DNA of 14,990 nucleotides from Acidobacteriota bacterium (GTDB lineage: Bacteria > Acidobacteriota > Aminicenantia > Aminicenantales > Aminicenantaceae): the NCBI GenBank assembly GCA_030609975.1, contig JAUWSR010000052.1, forward strand, positions 1 through 14,990, in the 5' to 3' direction. The notes beneath the pieces are model-generated. The model saw only the letters and a program-made list of their open reading frames with translations. It had not been told where the DNA came from and searched no databases. Positions 1 to 6,323 of the stretch are shown here, in pieces; the stretch's first letter is position 1, and each line of letters begins with the position of its first letter. Both the position numbers and the translations under genes were made by a program.

Positions 1-780
1 ATTCACACGCTGAAAAAACAGCATCTCAGAGGGTAGAGTGACAATTTTAATTTGGAAATCAGCGAATGATATCAAAGCAGCACAAGCTGCCAGCAAGGCA
101 AAATAGAGATTTTGCCGTGAGCTGGGATAGAAGACAAAGAGAAAAAAATGAAACAACGCAAAGGTCAGACTCAGCCCCACGATCAAAGTCTGATGCCGGG
201 TAGTCCGTCTTAACTGCTTCGTATAAACAACTCTTCCTTCCTTATAATCAGTCAGGCTGATGGAAAAAAATGCATCCAACCCTTGACGGAGAGGCTCTTC
301 CTGAAAGAACCTGGAATATCGGATGGCCAAAACCTGCTCTTTTGAGTCACCGATTGAAGCAGGCGGGGTACGAAAGACGATAAGTTGGGGCTCGGCCACA
401 AAAGCAATCCTGGAATCGGTATTTTCAGGCGAAGAGCCGACCCGTCCGATCCGGTGTACCAGCTCGCCGTTTTGGTATATCTCCAAGGCCCCAGCGCATT
501 TGACAAGCATTGCTTTGGCCTTGTTCCATTCAGCGGGGTCAACTTTCAGGTGTATGCGGAACCACCCAACACCACTCCAATCATCTGAAGGAAAGGTTCC
601 CAAGGGCAGCTTATCCCACCCACTGTCGTTGAAATCGGGTCGAGCCCAAGCAGGACTGTCTCCAGCCAGGAAAAACCAGTCTTCCGGCCAAACAACCGCC
701 TGCTCTTCTTGAGCAGCGAGAGGAAAAATATAAAACAGCAATAAAAAAAACAGAAGCAAGGTACGATTAATATAGTGCAT
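1..780 (-). CDS. 7TMR-DISM-like membrane sensor, N-terminal part (C-terminus outside window)
   Basis: This frame is open from an ATG at 778-780 down to base 1 (260 codons) without a stop, so it is the beginning of a larger protein. Residues 1-24 form a signal peptide: N-terminal Arg, a Leu/Phe-rich core, then PLAAQE. Residues of about 28-185 form an exported domain containing WPEDWFFLAGDSPAWARPDF and NDSGW, typical of the galactose-binding/jelly-roll modules that precede 7TM sensor regions. Around residues 205-225 and 229-248 there are two hydrophobic segments separated by a short loop (YPSSRQN), which match the first helices of a 7TM block. In known proteins of this layout the missing C-terminus is a histidine kinase, a SpoIIE-type phosphatase or a nucleotide cyclase; which one cannot be told here. 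No convincing Shine-Dalgarno sequence precedes the ATG, but the signal peptide begins exactly there. The gene is divergent from the lipoprotein gene. Confidence 0.75.
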   Translation of the reverse strand, partial: MHYINRTLLLFFLLLFYIFPLAAQEEQAVVWPEDWFFLAGDSPAWARPDFNDSGWDKLPLGTFPSDDWSGVGWFRIHLKVDPAEWNKAKAMLVKCAGALEIYQNGELVHRIGRVGSSPENTDSRIAFVAEPQLIVFRTPPASIGDSKEQVLAIRYSRFFQEEPLRQGLDAFFSISLTDYKEGRVVYTKQLRRTTRHQTLIVGLSLTFALFHFFLFVFYPSSRQNLYFALLAACAALISFADFQIKIVTLPSEMLFFQRVN

Positions 781-795
781 ATTCACAGTACAGGC

Positions 796-824
796 ATTTT
801 ATCCTGTTACCCAAGCTAACACAA
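796..824 (-). promoter_or_regulatory. possible sigma70-type promoter for the leftward sensor gene
   Basis: On the minus strand TTGTGT (819-824) and TAAAAT (796-801) are separated by 17 bases. The -10 box matches the consensus at 5 of 6 positions, the -35 box at only 3. Transcription would start very near the ATG at 780, leaving a leader of roughly 8 bases. That would fit the lack of a clear ribosome binding site, but also makes the assignment doubtful. Confidence 0.22.
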
Positions 825-912
825 TCATAATGACCCTTATTCTTGGCTTCTCCCATGGGAACGAGGAACGGTTGATTATCTCCTGGGTAGTGGAATATAT
901 TGAGTATAGAGA

Positions 913-926
913 TTGACATTTGACAT
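913..926 (+). repeat. tandem TTGACAT heptamer
   Basis: TTGACAT occurs twice with no gap (913-919 and 920-926). Each copy contains a perfect -35 hexamer. The second copy is correctly placed for a -10 box downstream. The first copy may be a chance duplicate, an alternative -35, or half of a direct-repeat operator. Confidence 0.6.
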
Positions 927-948
927 AAAATTCGGCATCATATACTAT
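920..948 (+). promoter_or_regulatory. probable sigma70-type promoter for the lipoprotein/TlpA-barrel operon
   Basis: A perfect TTGACA (-35, 920-925) is followed after 17 bases by TACTAT (943-948, 4 of 6). The overlapping TATACT (941-946, 5 of 6) would give 15-base spacing. The local sequence is AT-rich, and the start codon at 988 leaves a leader of about 30 bases that carries a strong Shine-Dalgarno sequence. This is the best promoter match in the window. Confidence 0.5.
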
Positions 949-987
949 GATTTCCATAGGATTAATAAGCTTTGAAGGAGGATGGAA

Positions 988-1758
988 ATGAAAACTGTTA
1001 GAGTCATAACATATCTATGCTTGGGGATTGGTGCCCTCGCTTCTCTGTACTCCTGCACTAATTCCACAACTCCGGAGCCGGAAATACGTTCCACAGCCGC
1101 TTTGCAAATTGCGGTAGAGGGAGCGCCTCTTTTATTGATCTACAACTGGAACAGCGGCTCTCACTGCTTAGAAACTAAAATCACTCTTACTGAGAACGCT
1201 GGGATCAGCACCACCATCAACAAGGTTGACCTCAAGTTTTTGAAAGGCAGCACCGTAAGAGAAACCCGCACTCTATCAGGTGGAAATCTGGCTGCCAACG
1301 GAAAGCTCTCTTTTGATGTCAACCTATGCATTTCTGATATTCACGACGCACTGAGTATCGATGTCGCCGGCGTCAATGCCAACAATCAGCAAATCACATC
1401 CAGCAAGAATGTAAATATCGAATATATCTCCAATCTCCAGGGGACCTATGAAGGGCCCTCCATGGGCGTAAATGGCGGAATCAAATTCACGGACAACCTG
1501 ACTCTAGAGATCACCCAAGAAGGCAAGATCCTCACCGGAAGCTGGGCTATCGCTGACGGAGGACCTTCCGGAACCCTGTCAGGAACGATCGTGGGTGACG
1601 ATGTGACCGCCATAATGGAGCTGGTCATACCCTGTACCGGGCTCTTGAACGTAGAGGCAACTATCGAAGGCAATGGATTTTTATTTAAGGGCCTGTTCAA
1701 GGGAACCACCTATTGCAGAGGTGATATGGAGGGGGAGTTTTCGGTTAATCGTCAATGA
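988..1758 (+). CDS. exported lipoprotein of unknown function
   Basis: This encodes 256 residues if started at ATG 988. An ATG at 982 is in frame, but it abuts the Shine-Dalgarno GAAGGAGG (974-981); the ATG at 988 lies 6 bases from it and gives a normal N-terminus MKTVRV. Residues 1-23 form a lipoprotein signal peptide with lipobox LYSC, so Cys23 should be acylated. Residue 24 is Thr rather than Asp, giving no inner-membrane retention signal in the E. coli sense. The mature part appears to have two halves. Residues of about 40-150 resemble a beta-sandwich; the C-terminal 100 residues (from LQGTYEG) are Gly-rich with alternating polar/hydrophobic strands, like small beta-barrel lipoproteins. 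Besides Cys23 there are four cysteines, two in each half (in SHCLE, NLCIS, IPCTG and TYCRG), compatible with one disulfide per half. Its stop overlaps the next start (ATGA), so it is probably translationally coupled to the TlpA-barrel fusion and may be its partner or substrate. I do not recognise a named family. Confidence 0.85.
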   Translation: MKTVRVITYLCLGIGALASLYSCTNSTTPEPEIRSTAALQIAVEGAPLLLIYNWNSGSHCLETKITLTENAGISTTINKVDLKFLKGSTVRETRTLSGGNLAANGKLSFDVNLCISDIHDALSIDVAGVNANNQQITSSKNVNIEYISNLQGTYEGPSMGVNGGIKFTDNLTLEITQEGKILTGSWAIADGGPSGTLSGTIVGDDVTAIMELVIPCTGLLNVEATIEGNGFLFKGLFKGTTYCRGDMEGEFSVNRQ

Positions 1759-3698
1759 GCTTCTCTGAATTCCGGCGGTTCCTTTTACCTGTAAGTTTTG
1801 TCCTTGTAGTCACCTGCGCCCTTCCTGCTTGGGCTCAGAACGCCATCGATTTCTCGCTCAAAGATCTCGAAGGAAAGACCGTTCGTCTAGCTGAACAATT
1901 GGGGGAGGACATCATCCTCTTGAATTTTTGGGCGACCTGGTGCACACCTTGTACAAAAGAGCTGCTGCATTTCCAGAAACTGCATGAAGCCTACACAGGA
2001 GAAGGTCTCCAAATTTTTACCATCAGTGTGGACGGCCCGCAGTCTTCTTCCCAAGTAAAACCCTTTATGCAGAGGTACCAATACACCTTTCGGGTGCTGC
2101 TGGATGTGAACTCACAGGTTGTCGCGCTCTATAATCCACAGGTTATACTCCCTTACTCTCTGCTCATCGACAGGCAGGGACGGATTCGTCATGTACAGCA
2201 GGGATACAGCCCCGGAGATGAGAAGCTATTAGAGGAAAGGATCCTGCAGCTGCTGGCAGAAGAGAGCACAGCCCCAGAGAAAAAGATCTCGTTCACTGCC
2301 AATGAAGCCTTCCTGTACCGGAATTTCAGCGATGATAATTACGTCGAAGAGGTTAGAGAAGGCCGAGCTTCCCAGTTGATCAATCAGTTCGATCTGACCC
2401 TAGCCGCCGGAGATTTCCTGGCCGGGATTCGTTTAGATGCAGATATTGATTTCAGCCCCTGGCGTGATAATTACAGCTTAGCGAAACGTTATGTCGCCTG
2501 GAATAAGAGTGGCTGGAGTTTATGGGCCGGCGATTATTACTACCAGTTAGGACGCGGACTCACCTTCAGCATGTTGAAGGTATTCGAACAGGAAGGATTG
2601 GAATTTATTCTCGATACCACGGTGGACGGAGGAAAAGTAACCTTTGGTAGGGGGGCATTTTCTGCGGATGTTTTTGGGGGATGGATAGATCACTTCGATT
2701 CCGATCTCAAAGATGTCGTTTATGGTGGGACCCTAGGCTGGAACCAACAAAACCTGGGCGAATTAAGAGTCAATTTTCTCGGCTCCGAGCTAGAAAAGGG
2801 CTCTGCCCGGGGAAACAAAGCGGCAACTCTAGAATCTTTTAGCTTAAACCTCCCTAATATTGCTGGTAAAGCTCAATTTTATGGGGAGTTTGCGCTTATC
2901 CAAAAGACTCGGTACTTTTCTGAAGATAGCATCAACGGCCATGGCATTTATTTTGACTCCAGCTTAGCTTTGGGAAATTTCACGTTTCTCATCGAGTTCA
3001 AGGATTATCTCCATCTGGATTTTGAATACAACCGGCCTCCCCTTATTGAGAGTGAAGAGCTTCCGATTTTAGCAAATCAGTTTATAAAAGATGCCCGGGA
3101 CGTGACGGGCATCACAAGCCGGCTCGATTATTACTCACCGTCTATTTCGACGCTATTTTTTAGTAAACTCGCATTCTTTAAGGAAAAGCCGAATACTTTT
3201 CCTAGAGACGTGGTCCACGTCTATGGCGGGGTGGAAAAGAACTTCAAGGAAACCGGCTGGATCAAACTGATCGCCGGCTACAGGAATGAAGACACCACTT
3301 CCCTCGCCTATTACTACACAAGCGGCAGCACGCCTCACATTCAAATAAATCTGAGCTATCCAATTACAGAACGATTCAGCCTGGAGGGAGATTTCGAAGC
3401 CAAAAATTTCAAAGGCAACTGGGTTAGCTATTATGAACGGCGCTCTTTCCTATCTGTTCATCATGCCTCACGTTGGATCCTGACACTGCTTTTCGATCAG
3501 ACCAGTGACCCGTTGGTGCGCGCTGTCAAAGATAAAAGAGATTGGTTAGGTTTACAGCTGGAAATAAAATTCACTCCCGCCAACTCCGTGCGCATCTTCT
3601 ACGGTTCTGACAAAGGTGGAGTCAAGTGTTCCGGCGGGATCTGCAAATTCTTCCCTCCCTTTGAAGGATTACGGCTTGAAGGAATTTTTAGATTCTAG
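1755..3698 (+). CDS. TlpA-like thioredoxin domain fused to a DUF6029-like outer-membrane beta-barrel
   Basis: This 647-residue protein has two regions. Residues 1-27 are a Sec signal peptide (cleavage after AWA, before QN). Residues of about 30-165 are a TlpA/AhpC-TSA-type thioredoxin fold with the redox motif WCTPC (Cys63, Cys66) and the cis-proline segment ILPYSLLID (Pro133). Such domains exchange disulfides in the periplasm. From about residue 178 to the end lies a long beta-rich region with many alternating strands, aromatic girdle residues and a terminal LRLEGIFRF, the aromatic-ending strand recognised by the BAM machinery. It resembles the DUF6029-type barrels of Bacteroidota and related groups; that family name is from memory. 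After the signal peptide there are only four cysteines: the CXXC and a CX4C pair (Cys625, Cys630 in CSGGIC) just before the last strand. The start overlaps the lipoprotein stop (ATGA). A purine-rich GGAGGGGGAG lies about 20 bases upstream, so expression is probably coupled. Thioredoxin assignment is firm, barrel likely, role unknown. Confidence 0.88.
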   Translation: MSFSEFRRFLLPVSFVLVVTCALPAWAQNAIDFSLKDLEGKTVRLAEQLGEDIILLNFWATWCTPCTKELLHFQKLHEAYTGEGLQIFTISVDGPQSSSQVKPFMQRYQYTFRVLLDVNSQVVALYNPQVILPYSLLIDRQGRIRHVQQGYSPGDEKLLEERILQLLAEESTAPEKKISFTANEAFLYRNFSDDNYVEEVREGRASQLINQFDLTLAAGDFLAGIRLDADIDFSPWRDNYSLAKRYVAWNKSGWSLWAGDYYYQLGRGLTFSMLKVFEQEGLEFILDTTVDGGKVTFGRGAFSADVFGGWIDHFDSDLKDVVYGGTLGWNQQNLGELRVNFLGSELEKGSARGNKAATLESFSLNLPNIAGKAQFYGEFALIQKTRYFSEDSINGHGIYFDSSLALGNFTFLIEFKDYLHLDFEYNRPPLIESEELPILANQFIKDARDVTGITSRLDYYSPSISTLFFSKLAFFKEKPNTFPRDVVHVYGGVEKNFKETGWIKLIAGYRNEDTTSLAYYYTSGSTPHIQINLSYPITERFSLEGDFEAKNFKGNWVSYYERRSFLSVHHASRWILTLLFDQTSDPLVRAVKDKRDWLGLQLEIKFTPANSVRIFYGSDKGGVKCSGGICKFFPPFEGLRLEGIFRF

Positions 3699-3761
3699 CG
3701 AAAAATATGGGGTGTTGTTTATTAAGTTATTTATTTTCAACAGGTTGCGTAAGTCGGAGCA

Positions 3762-4496
3762 CTATTTATAGTTCAAGACAATGAACTGCAGGGAGGATGG
3801 GGGAGATTTGGGATTGAAAGAGAAGGAGTTGCCGTCAAGTTTTTCGGAGTTAGCTTTACCCTGGATGTAGTCTTCTCCGGAATACGGCAGAAATTGAGCC
3901 TGGTCCGTCTTAAAATGCATCGGGAAAACGATCATTCGTGGCTTTAGCTGCATAACCACCTTGTCGGCAGACTCACCGAATATGGTGTAGGTGCCTCCGA
4001 CAGGAATCATCAATACATCGATCTTGCCGATCTTTTGAACCTGCGCATCTGTCAGAACATGACCCAGGTCGCCTAGGTGGGCCACGCGGATTCCGTCGAA
4101 TTCGTAGATAAAGATGGCATTCTTCCCCCGCTGGGAACCCTGCGTATCATCATGAAAAGAATCGACAGTAAAAAACCGGACATCCTTGATCTTCCGATCG
4201 ATCACCTCGCCTGAAAGCCCCCTGAGAACAATGGGACTACCGGATACAGCGTCCACCTTATTGTGATCTCCGTGCTCATGAGAGACGGTCACAATGTCAG
4301 CTTTTATGTCGCTGGGAATCTTGTAGCCGGCAATCTGCATGGGGTCGACGATGATCTTGGTATTCTGGGATGTGACCATAAGGAAGCAGCCTTGACCGAA
4401 CCACCGGAATGTCACTTCTTGAGCTTTTAAGCTCAAACCCGTCCATGACAGCATTGAAAAACATAGAAACACAAGAATTCCTTTTTTCACGACCAT
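3762..4496 (-). CDS. exported metallo-beta-lactamase-fold hydrolase
   Basis: This 244-residue protein has a signal peptide (residues 1-25, ending LKAQE) and then a compact MBL fold of the UPF0173/UlaG-like group (family knowledge). The metal-binding motif HEHGDH is at residues 73-78. It is followed by SFHDD, GDLGH (with the expected metal-bridging Asp and a His) and PMHFKT near the C-terminus. All the usual metal ligands are therefore present and the enzyme is probably active, in the periplasm. Substrate unknown; relatives include sugar-lactone and phosphodiester hydrolases. The ATG at 4496 lies only one base from the Shine-Dalgarno AAAGGAG; the GTG two codons later (4488-4490) has 7-base spacing and would give MKKGILVF, so it may be the true start. 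It is the last gene of a leftward unit, 30 bp after the histidine kinase gene, and converges with the barrel gene across 63 bp in which I see no strong terminator hairpin. Confidence 0.85.
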   Translation of the reverse strand: MVVKKGILVFLCFSMLSWTGLSLKAQEVTFRWFGQGCFLMVTSQNTKIIVDPMQIAGYKIPSDIKADIVTVSHEHGDHNKVDAVSGSPIVLRGLSGEVIDRKIKDVRFFTVDSFHDDTQGSQRGKNAIFIYEFDGIRVAHLGDLGHVLTDAQVQKIGKIDVLMIPVGGTYTIFGESADKVVMQLKPRMIVFPMHFKTDQAQFLPYSGEDYIQGKANSEKLDGNSFSFNPKSPPSSLQFIVLNYK

Positions 4497-4526
4497 TCTC
4501 CTTTCAGATTCATGAAGAAATATTTT

Positions 4527-6020
4527 TTAGCTCTGGCCCTCCGGCGGCTGCACGGGAAGCCTGATCATAAAACTGGTTCCTTTATTCACTCCGCTTGTTA
4601 CATCGATAATGCCGCCGTGTTCCTCCACTATACGATAACAAATGGCCAAACTCAATCCAGTTCCGACTCCCACTCCTTTGGTAGTAAAGCCCGGTTCAAA
4701 GATACGGTTCAAATATTCTTTGGGGATCCCTTTGCCGTTATCGATAAAATGGATGTAGATATTTTCCTTGTCAGACCGGGTTTTAATTTCGATCTTTCCT
4801 CTATGCTCGACCGCATCCAAAGCATTCTCGAGGATGAGCAAAAAGAGTTGATTGAGCTGACTTGGTCGACAATAAATTTCCGGCAAGTCGCCATAGTTTT
4901 TGATGATCTCGACATGTTCTTGAGGTTTGCTAAGAAGCAGAGTGATCGTATCATCAAGCCCTTGATGCAGCTCACAGGTTTGACATTCGGCTTCGTCCAG
5001 AAAGGCAAAGCTGCGCAGAGCTTTTACGATCCTATCGATTCGAAGCGCTGCATTTCCTGTAGACACATTGAGATCCACAACTGTTCTTAGGGCTCTTTGG
5101 ACTTTCATATCTCGACAGTTCTGACTCCCCGCTTCTAAAGCCTCGCTAATGAGTCTTAAGGCCCTCTTGGCCGTATCCGCGTTCGAGCTGATAGAACCCA
5201 AGGGAGAATTGACCTCATGTGCGACACCTGCCACCAGGCTCCCCAAGGACGCCATTTTTTCTGATTGTACCAACTGCGCTTGGGTATCCTGAAGCTTGAT
5301 ATTGGTCGATTTGAGCTCCTGGGCGTACTTAGAGATAGATTCCTTCAAGGATATCTCTTTTAGACGGGCCATATAGAGGCGGTGCCGGATCTGGTATACA
5401 AAACCGGTGACCACGGTACACAAACATGTAGCCAGGATCAAAAACATGAACGCCTCGCCTCTTATGACCAGAACATCGTCCGCTCCGGGTGAGGGAAATA
5501 TCCTTACAGCAGTCGTGAAGATAAAGACAATGAATATTCCCATAAAAGTCACCTGCCAAGGCCTGAATGTCATTACCCCGGCTCCGACCAGAAGATACAG
5601 CATAAGCCAGGCCGGAGTGCGTGTGATGTCGCCATTGAGCACCCCGTCCCAAATGTCTACAAAACACAATGTGAGAAGAAGCAGCAAAATGAGGGCCCGT
5701 CCGGCCTGAGGCCCTTGAGAAAACCGCGACATGTAGATGCAGATAAAACCCAGAGCCAGCACAAAAACTTTGTCCAATACCATAAATGTATCGATACCGA
5801 GGTGACTGGCAGTGTGTACCAAAACCGGCTGTTTATCCAGTATCAGCGTATATGTCACTAAAATAACCCCAGTCGCACCAATAGCCAGGGTTCCGGCCAC
5901 CTTCATTCCAATGCGGGTCAGTTTTCCCAGGTAATTTTTGAATTTAGGATCACGTTCATATCGATCCGGGATAAAGTATGGCAGCCAATCGAGAAAAGCT
6001 TTTCTAACAGATACCTTCAT
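4527..6020 (-). CDS. six-TM sensor histidine kinase
   Basis: This encodes 497 residues from ATG 6020, which directly follows the purine-rich AGGGGAGG (6024-6031). A longer frame with TTG at 6047 would place this ribosome binding site inside the gene and is less likely. Residues 1-40 are cytosolic and basic. Six hydrophobic segments follow at about 42-61, 80-98, 109-126, 138-152, 157-174 and 190-208, with very short loops, so the sensor is essentially all membrane. A coiled-coil linker (about 215-255) leads to the HisKA box VAGVAHEVNSPLG with phospho-acceptor His268. The HATPase domain has the N-box (LILENALDAVEH), the G1 box (DNGKGIP), the F-box (PGFTTK) and the G2 box (GVGVGTGLSLA). Catalytic elements are complete. 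No receiver domain or response regulator lies next to it, so its partner is elsewhere. The kinase core closely resembles that of the kinase at 10651-13329. It may respond to a membrane or redox cue, but the signal is unknown. Confidence 0.93.
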   Translation of the reverse strand: MKVSVRKAFLDWLPYFIPDRYERDPKFKNYLGKLTRIGMKVAGTLAIGATGVILVTYTLILDKQPVLVHTASHLGIDTFMVLDKVFVLALGFICIYMSRFSQGPQAGRALILLLLLTLCFVDIWDGVLNGDITRTPAWLMLYLLVGAGVMTFRPWQVTFMGIFIVFIFTTAVRIFPSPGADDVLVIRGEAFMFLILATCLCTVVTGFVYQIRHRLYMARLKEISLKESISKYAQELKSTNIKLQDTQAQLVQSEKMASLGSLVAGVAHEVNSPLGSISSNADTAKRALRLISEALEAGSQNCRDMKVQRALRTVVDLNVSTGNAALRIDRIVKALRSFAFLDEAECQTCELHQGLDDTITLLLSKPQEHVEIIKNYGDLPEIYCRPSQLNQLFLLILENALDAVEHRGKIEIKTRSDKENIYIHFIDNGKGIPKEYLNRIFEPGFTTKGVGVGTGLSLAICYRIVEEHGGIIDVTSGVNKGTSFMIRLPVQPPEGQS

Positions 6021-6023
6021 CCG

Positions 6024-6117
6024 CCTCCCCTTTAGCTCAGTAGGCAATATCGCGGGTTGCTTAAGGTATCGTACGACCCAATGCAGAGCCTGTCAACTTC
6101 TTATCCGTGAGGGGAGG
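6024..6117 (-). promoter_or_regulatory. possible Shine-Dalgarno-sequestering helix upstream of the histidine kinase gene
   Basis: In the leftward transcript the kinase ribosome binding site AGGGGAGG (6031 to 6024) is perfectly complementary over 8 bases to CCTCCCCT (6117 to 6110), with about 78 bases between. The upstream arm lies inside the preceding small ORF, 14 bases before its stop codon. A ribosome finishing that ORF would cover this arm and free the kinase start site, which would couple the two. The pairing is seen in sequence; the control is inference. Confidence 0.35.
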
Positions 6118-6323
6118 TACTTATGATCAAAAGGGCACCTGCAACCGGACGAGGACCGATGATGTCTGAAGGGCTGTTTACAACACGATTCCGAATAACC
6201 ATGGTCGATGGTTCGCTGCGCAAAAACCGGATGGATCTGTCCAACAAGAATGAGCATAACAAACAACAGGATGCAAAGCCCAAACTGAAAACCGATCCTG
6301 CTCCGGCGTTGCTCAGGTTTCAT
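6093..6323 (-). CDS. possible small exported cysteine-containing peptide
   Basis: This 76-residue ORF starts at an ATG that overlaps the stop of the winged-helix gene (ATGA, 6320-6323), a common arrangement for translational coupling. Residues 1-35 form a convincing signal peptide: basic start MKPEQRRSR, a long hydrophobic core, end HPVFA before QR. The remaining 41 residues carry Cys47-Cys48 and Cys61-X-Cys63, plus His41, 54, 55 and 67, which could form disulfides or bind a metal. I recognise no family. A caution is that this mature part is rich in Arg, Ser, Cys and His, as out-of-frame translation often is. A frameshift shortly after the signal peptide would instead give a tail beginning MVIRNRVVNSPSD and ending STSPHG. 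The gene is therefore either a genuine microprotein, a frameshifted remnant, or a leader ORF whose translation controls the kinase gene 72 bases downstream. Confidence 0.42.
   Translation of the reverse strand: MKPEQRRSRIGFQFGLCILLFVMLILVGQIHPVFAQRTIDHGYSESCCKQPFRHHRSSSGCRCPFDHKYLPSRIRS

Larger units (their letters stand above)
781..987. other. divergent intergenic region
   Basis: About 200 bp separate the leftward sensor gene from the rightward lipoprotein gene. No ORF or RNA gene is apparent. The region holds candidate promoters in both directions, a tandem TTGACAT repeat and the lipoprotein gene's ribosome binding site. It is the only place where both flanking transcription units can be controlled together. 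Confidence 0.6.

Noticed and set aside
323..712. Plus-strand ORF of 129 codons, and a minus-strand ORF at 252-542 in another frame
   Set aside because: Both overlap the edge-truncated sensor frame on the minus strand, which has a signal peptide, recognisable domain phrases and membrane helices; these two have none.
3699..3761. Possible bidirectional terminator between convergent genes
   Set aside because: Only a 5-base TGTTG/CAACA match with a loop of about 20 bases and no proper U-tract is present; too weak to call.
4512..5090. Plus-strand ORF of 192 codons
   Set aside because: It is entirely antisense to the catalytic domain of the histidine kinase, whose motifs are unmistakable.
6030..6092. 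tRNA-like phrase TTAGCTCAGTAGGCA resembling a D-arm
   Set aside because: No T-arm (GGTTCGAATCC-like), anticodon stem or acceptor stem follows at the expected distances, and it lies in the kinase leader.
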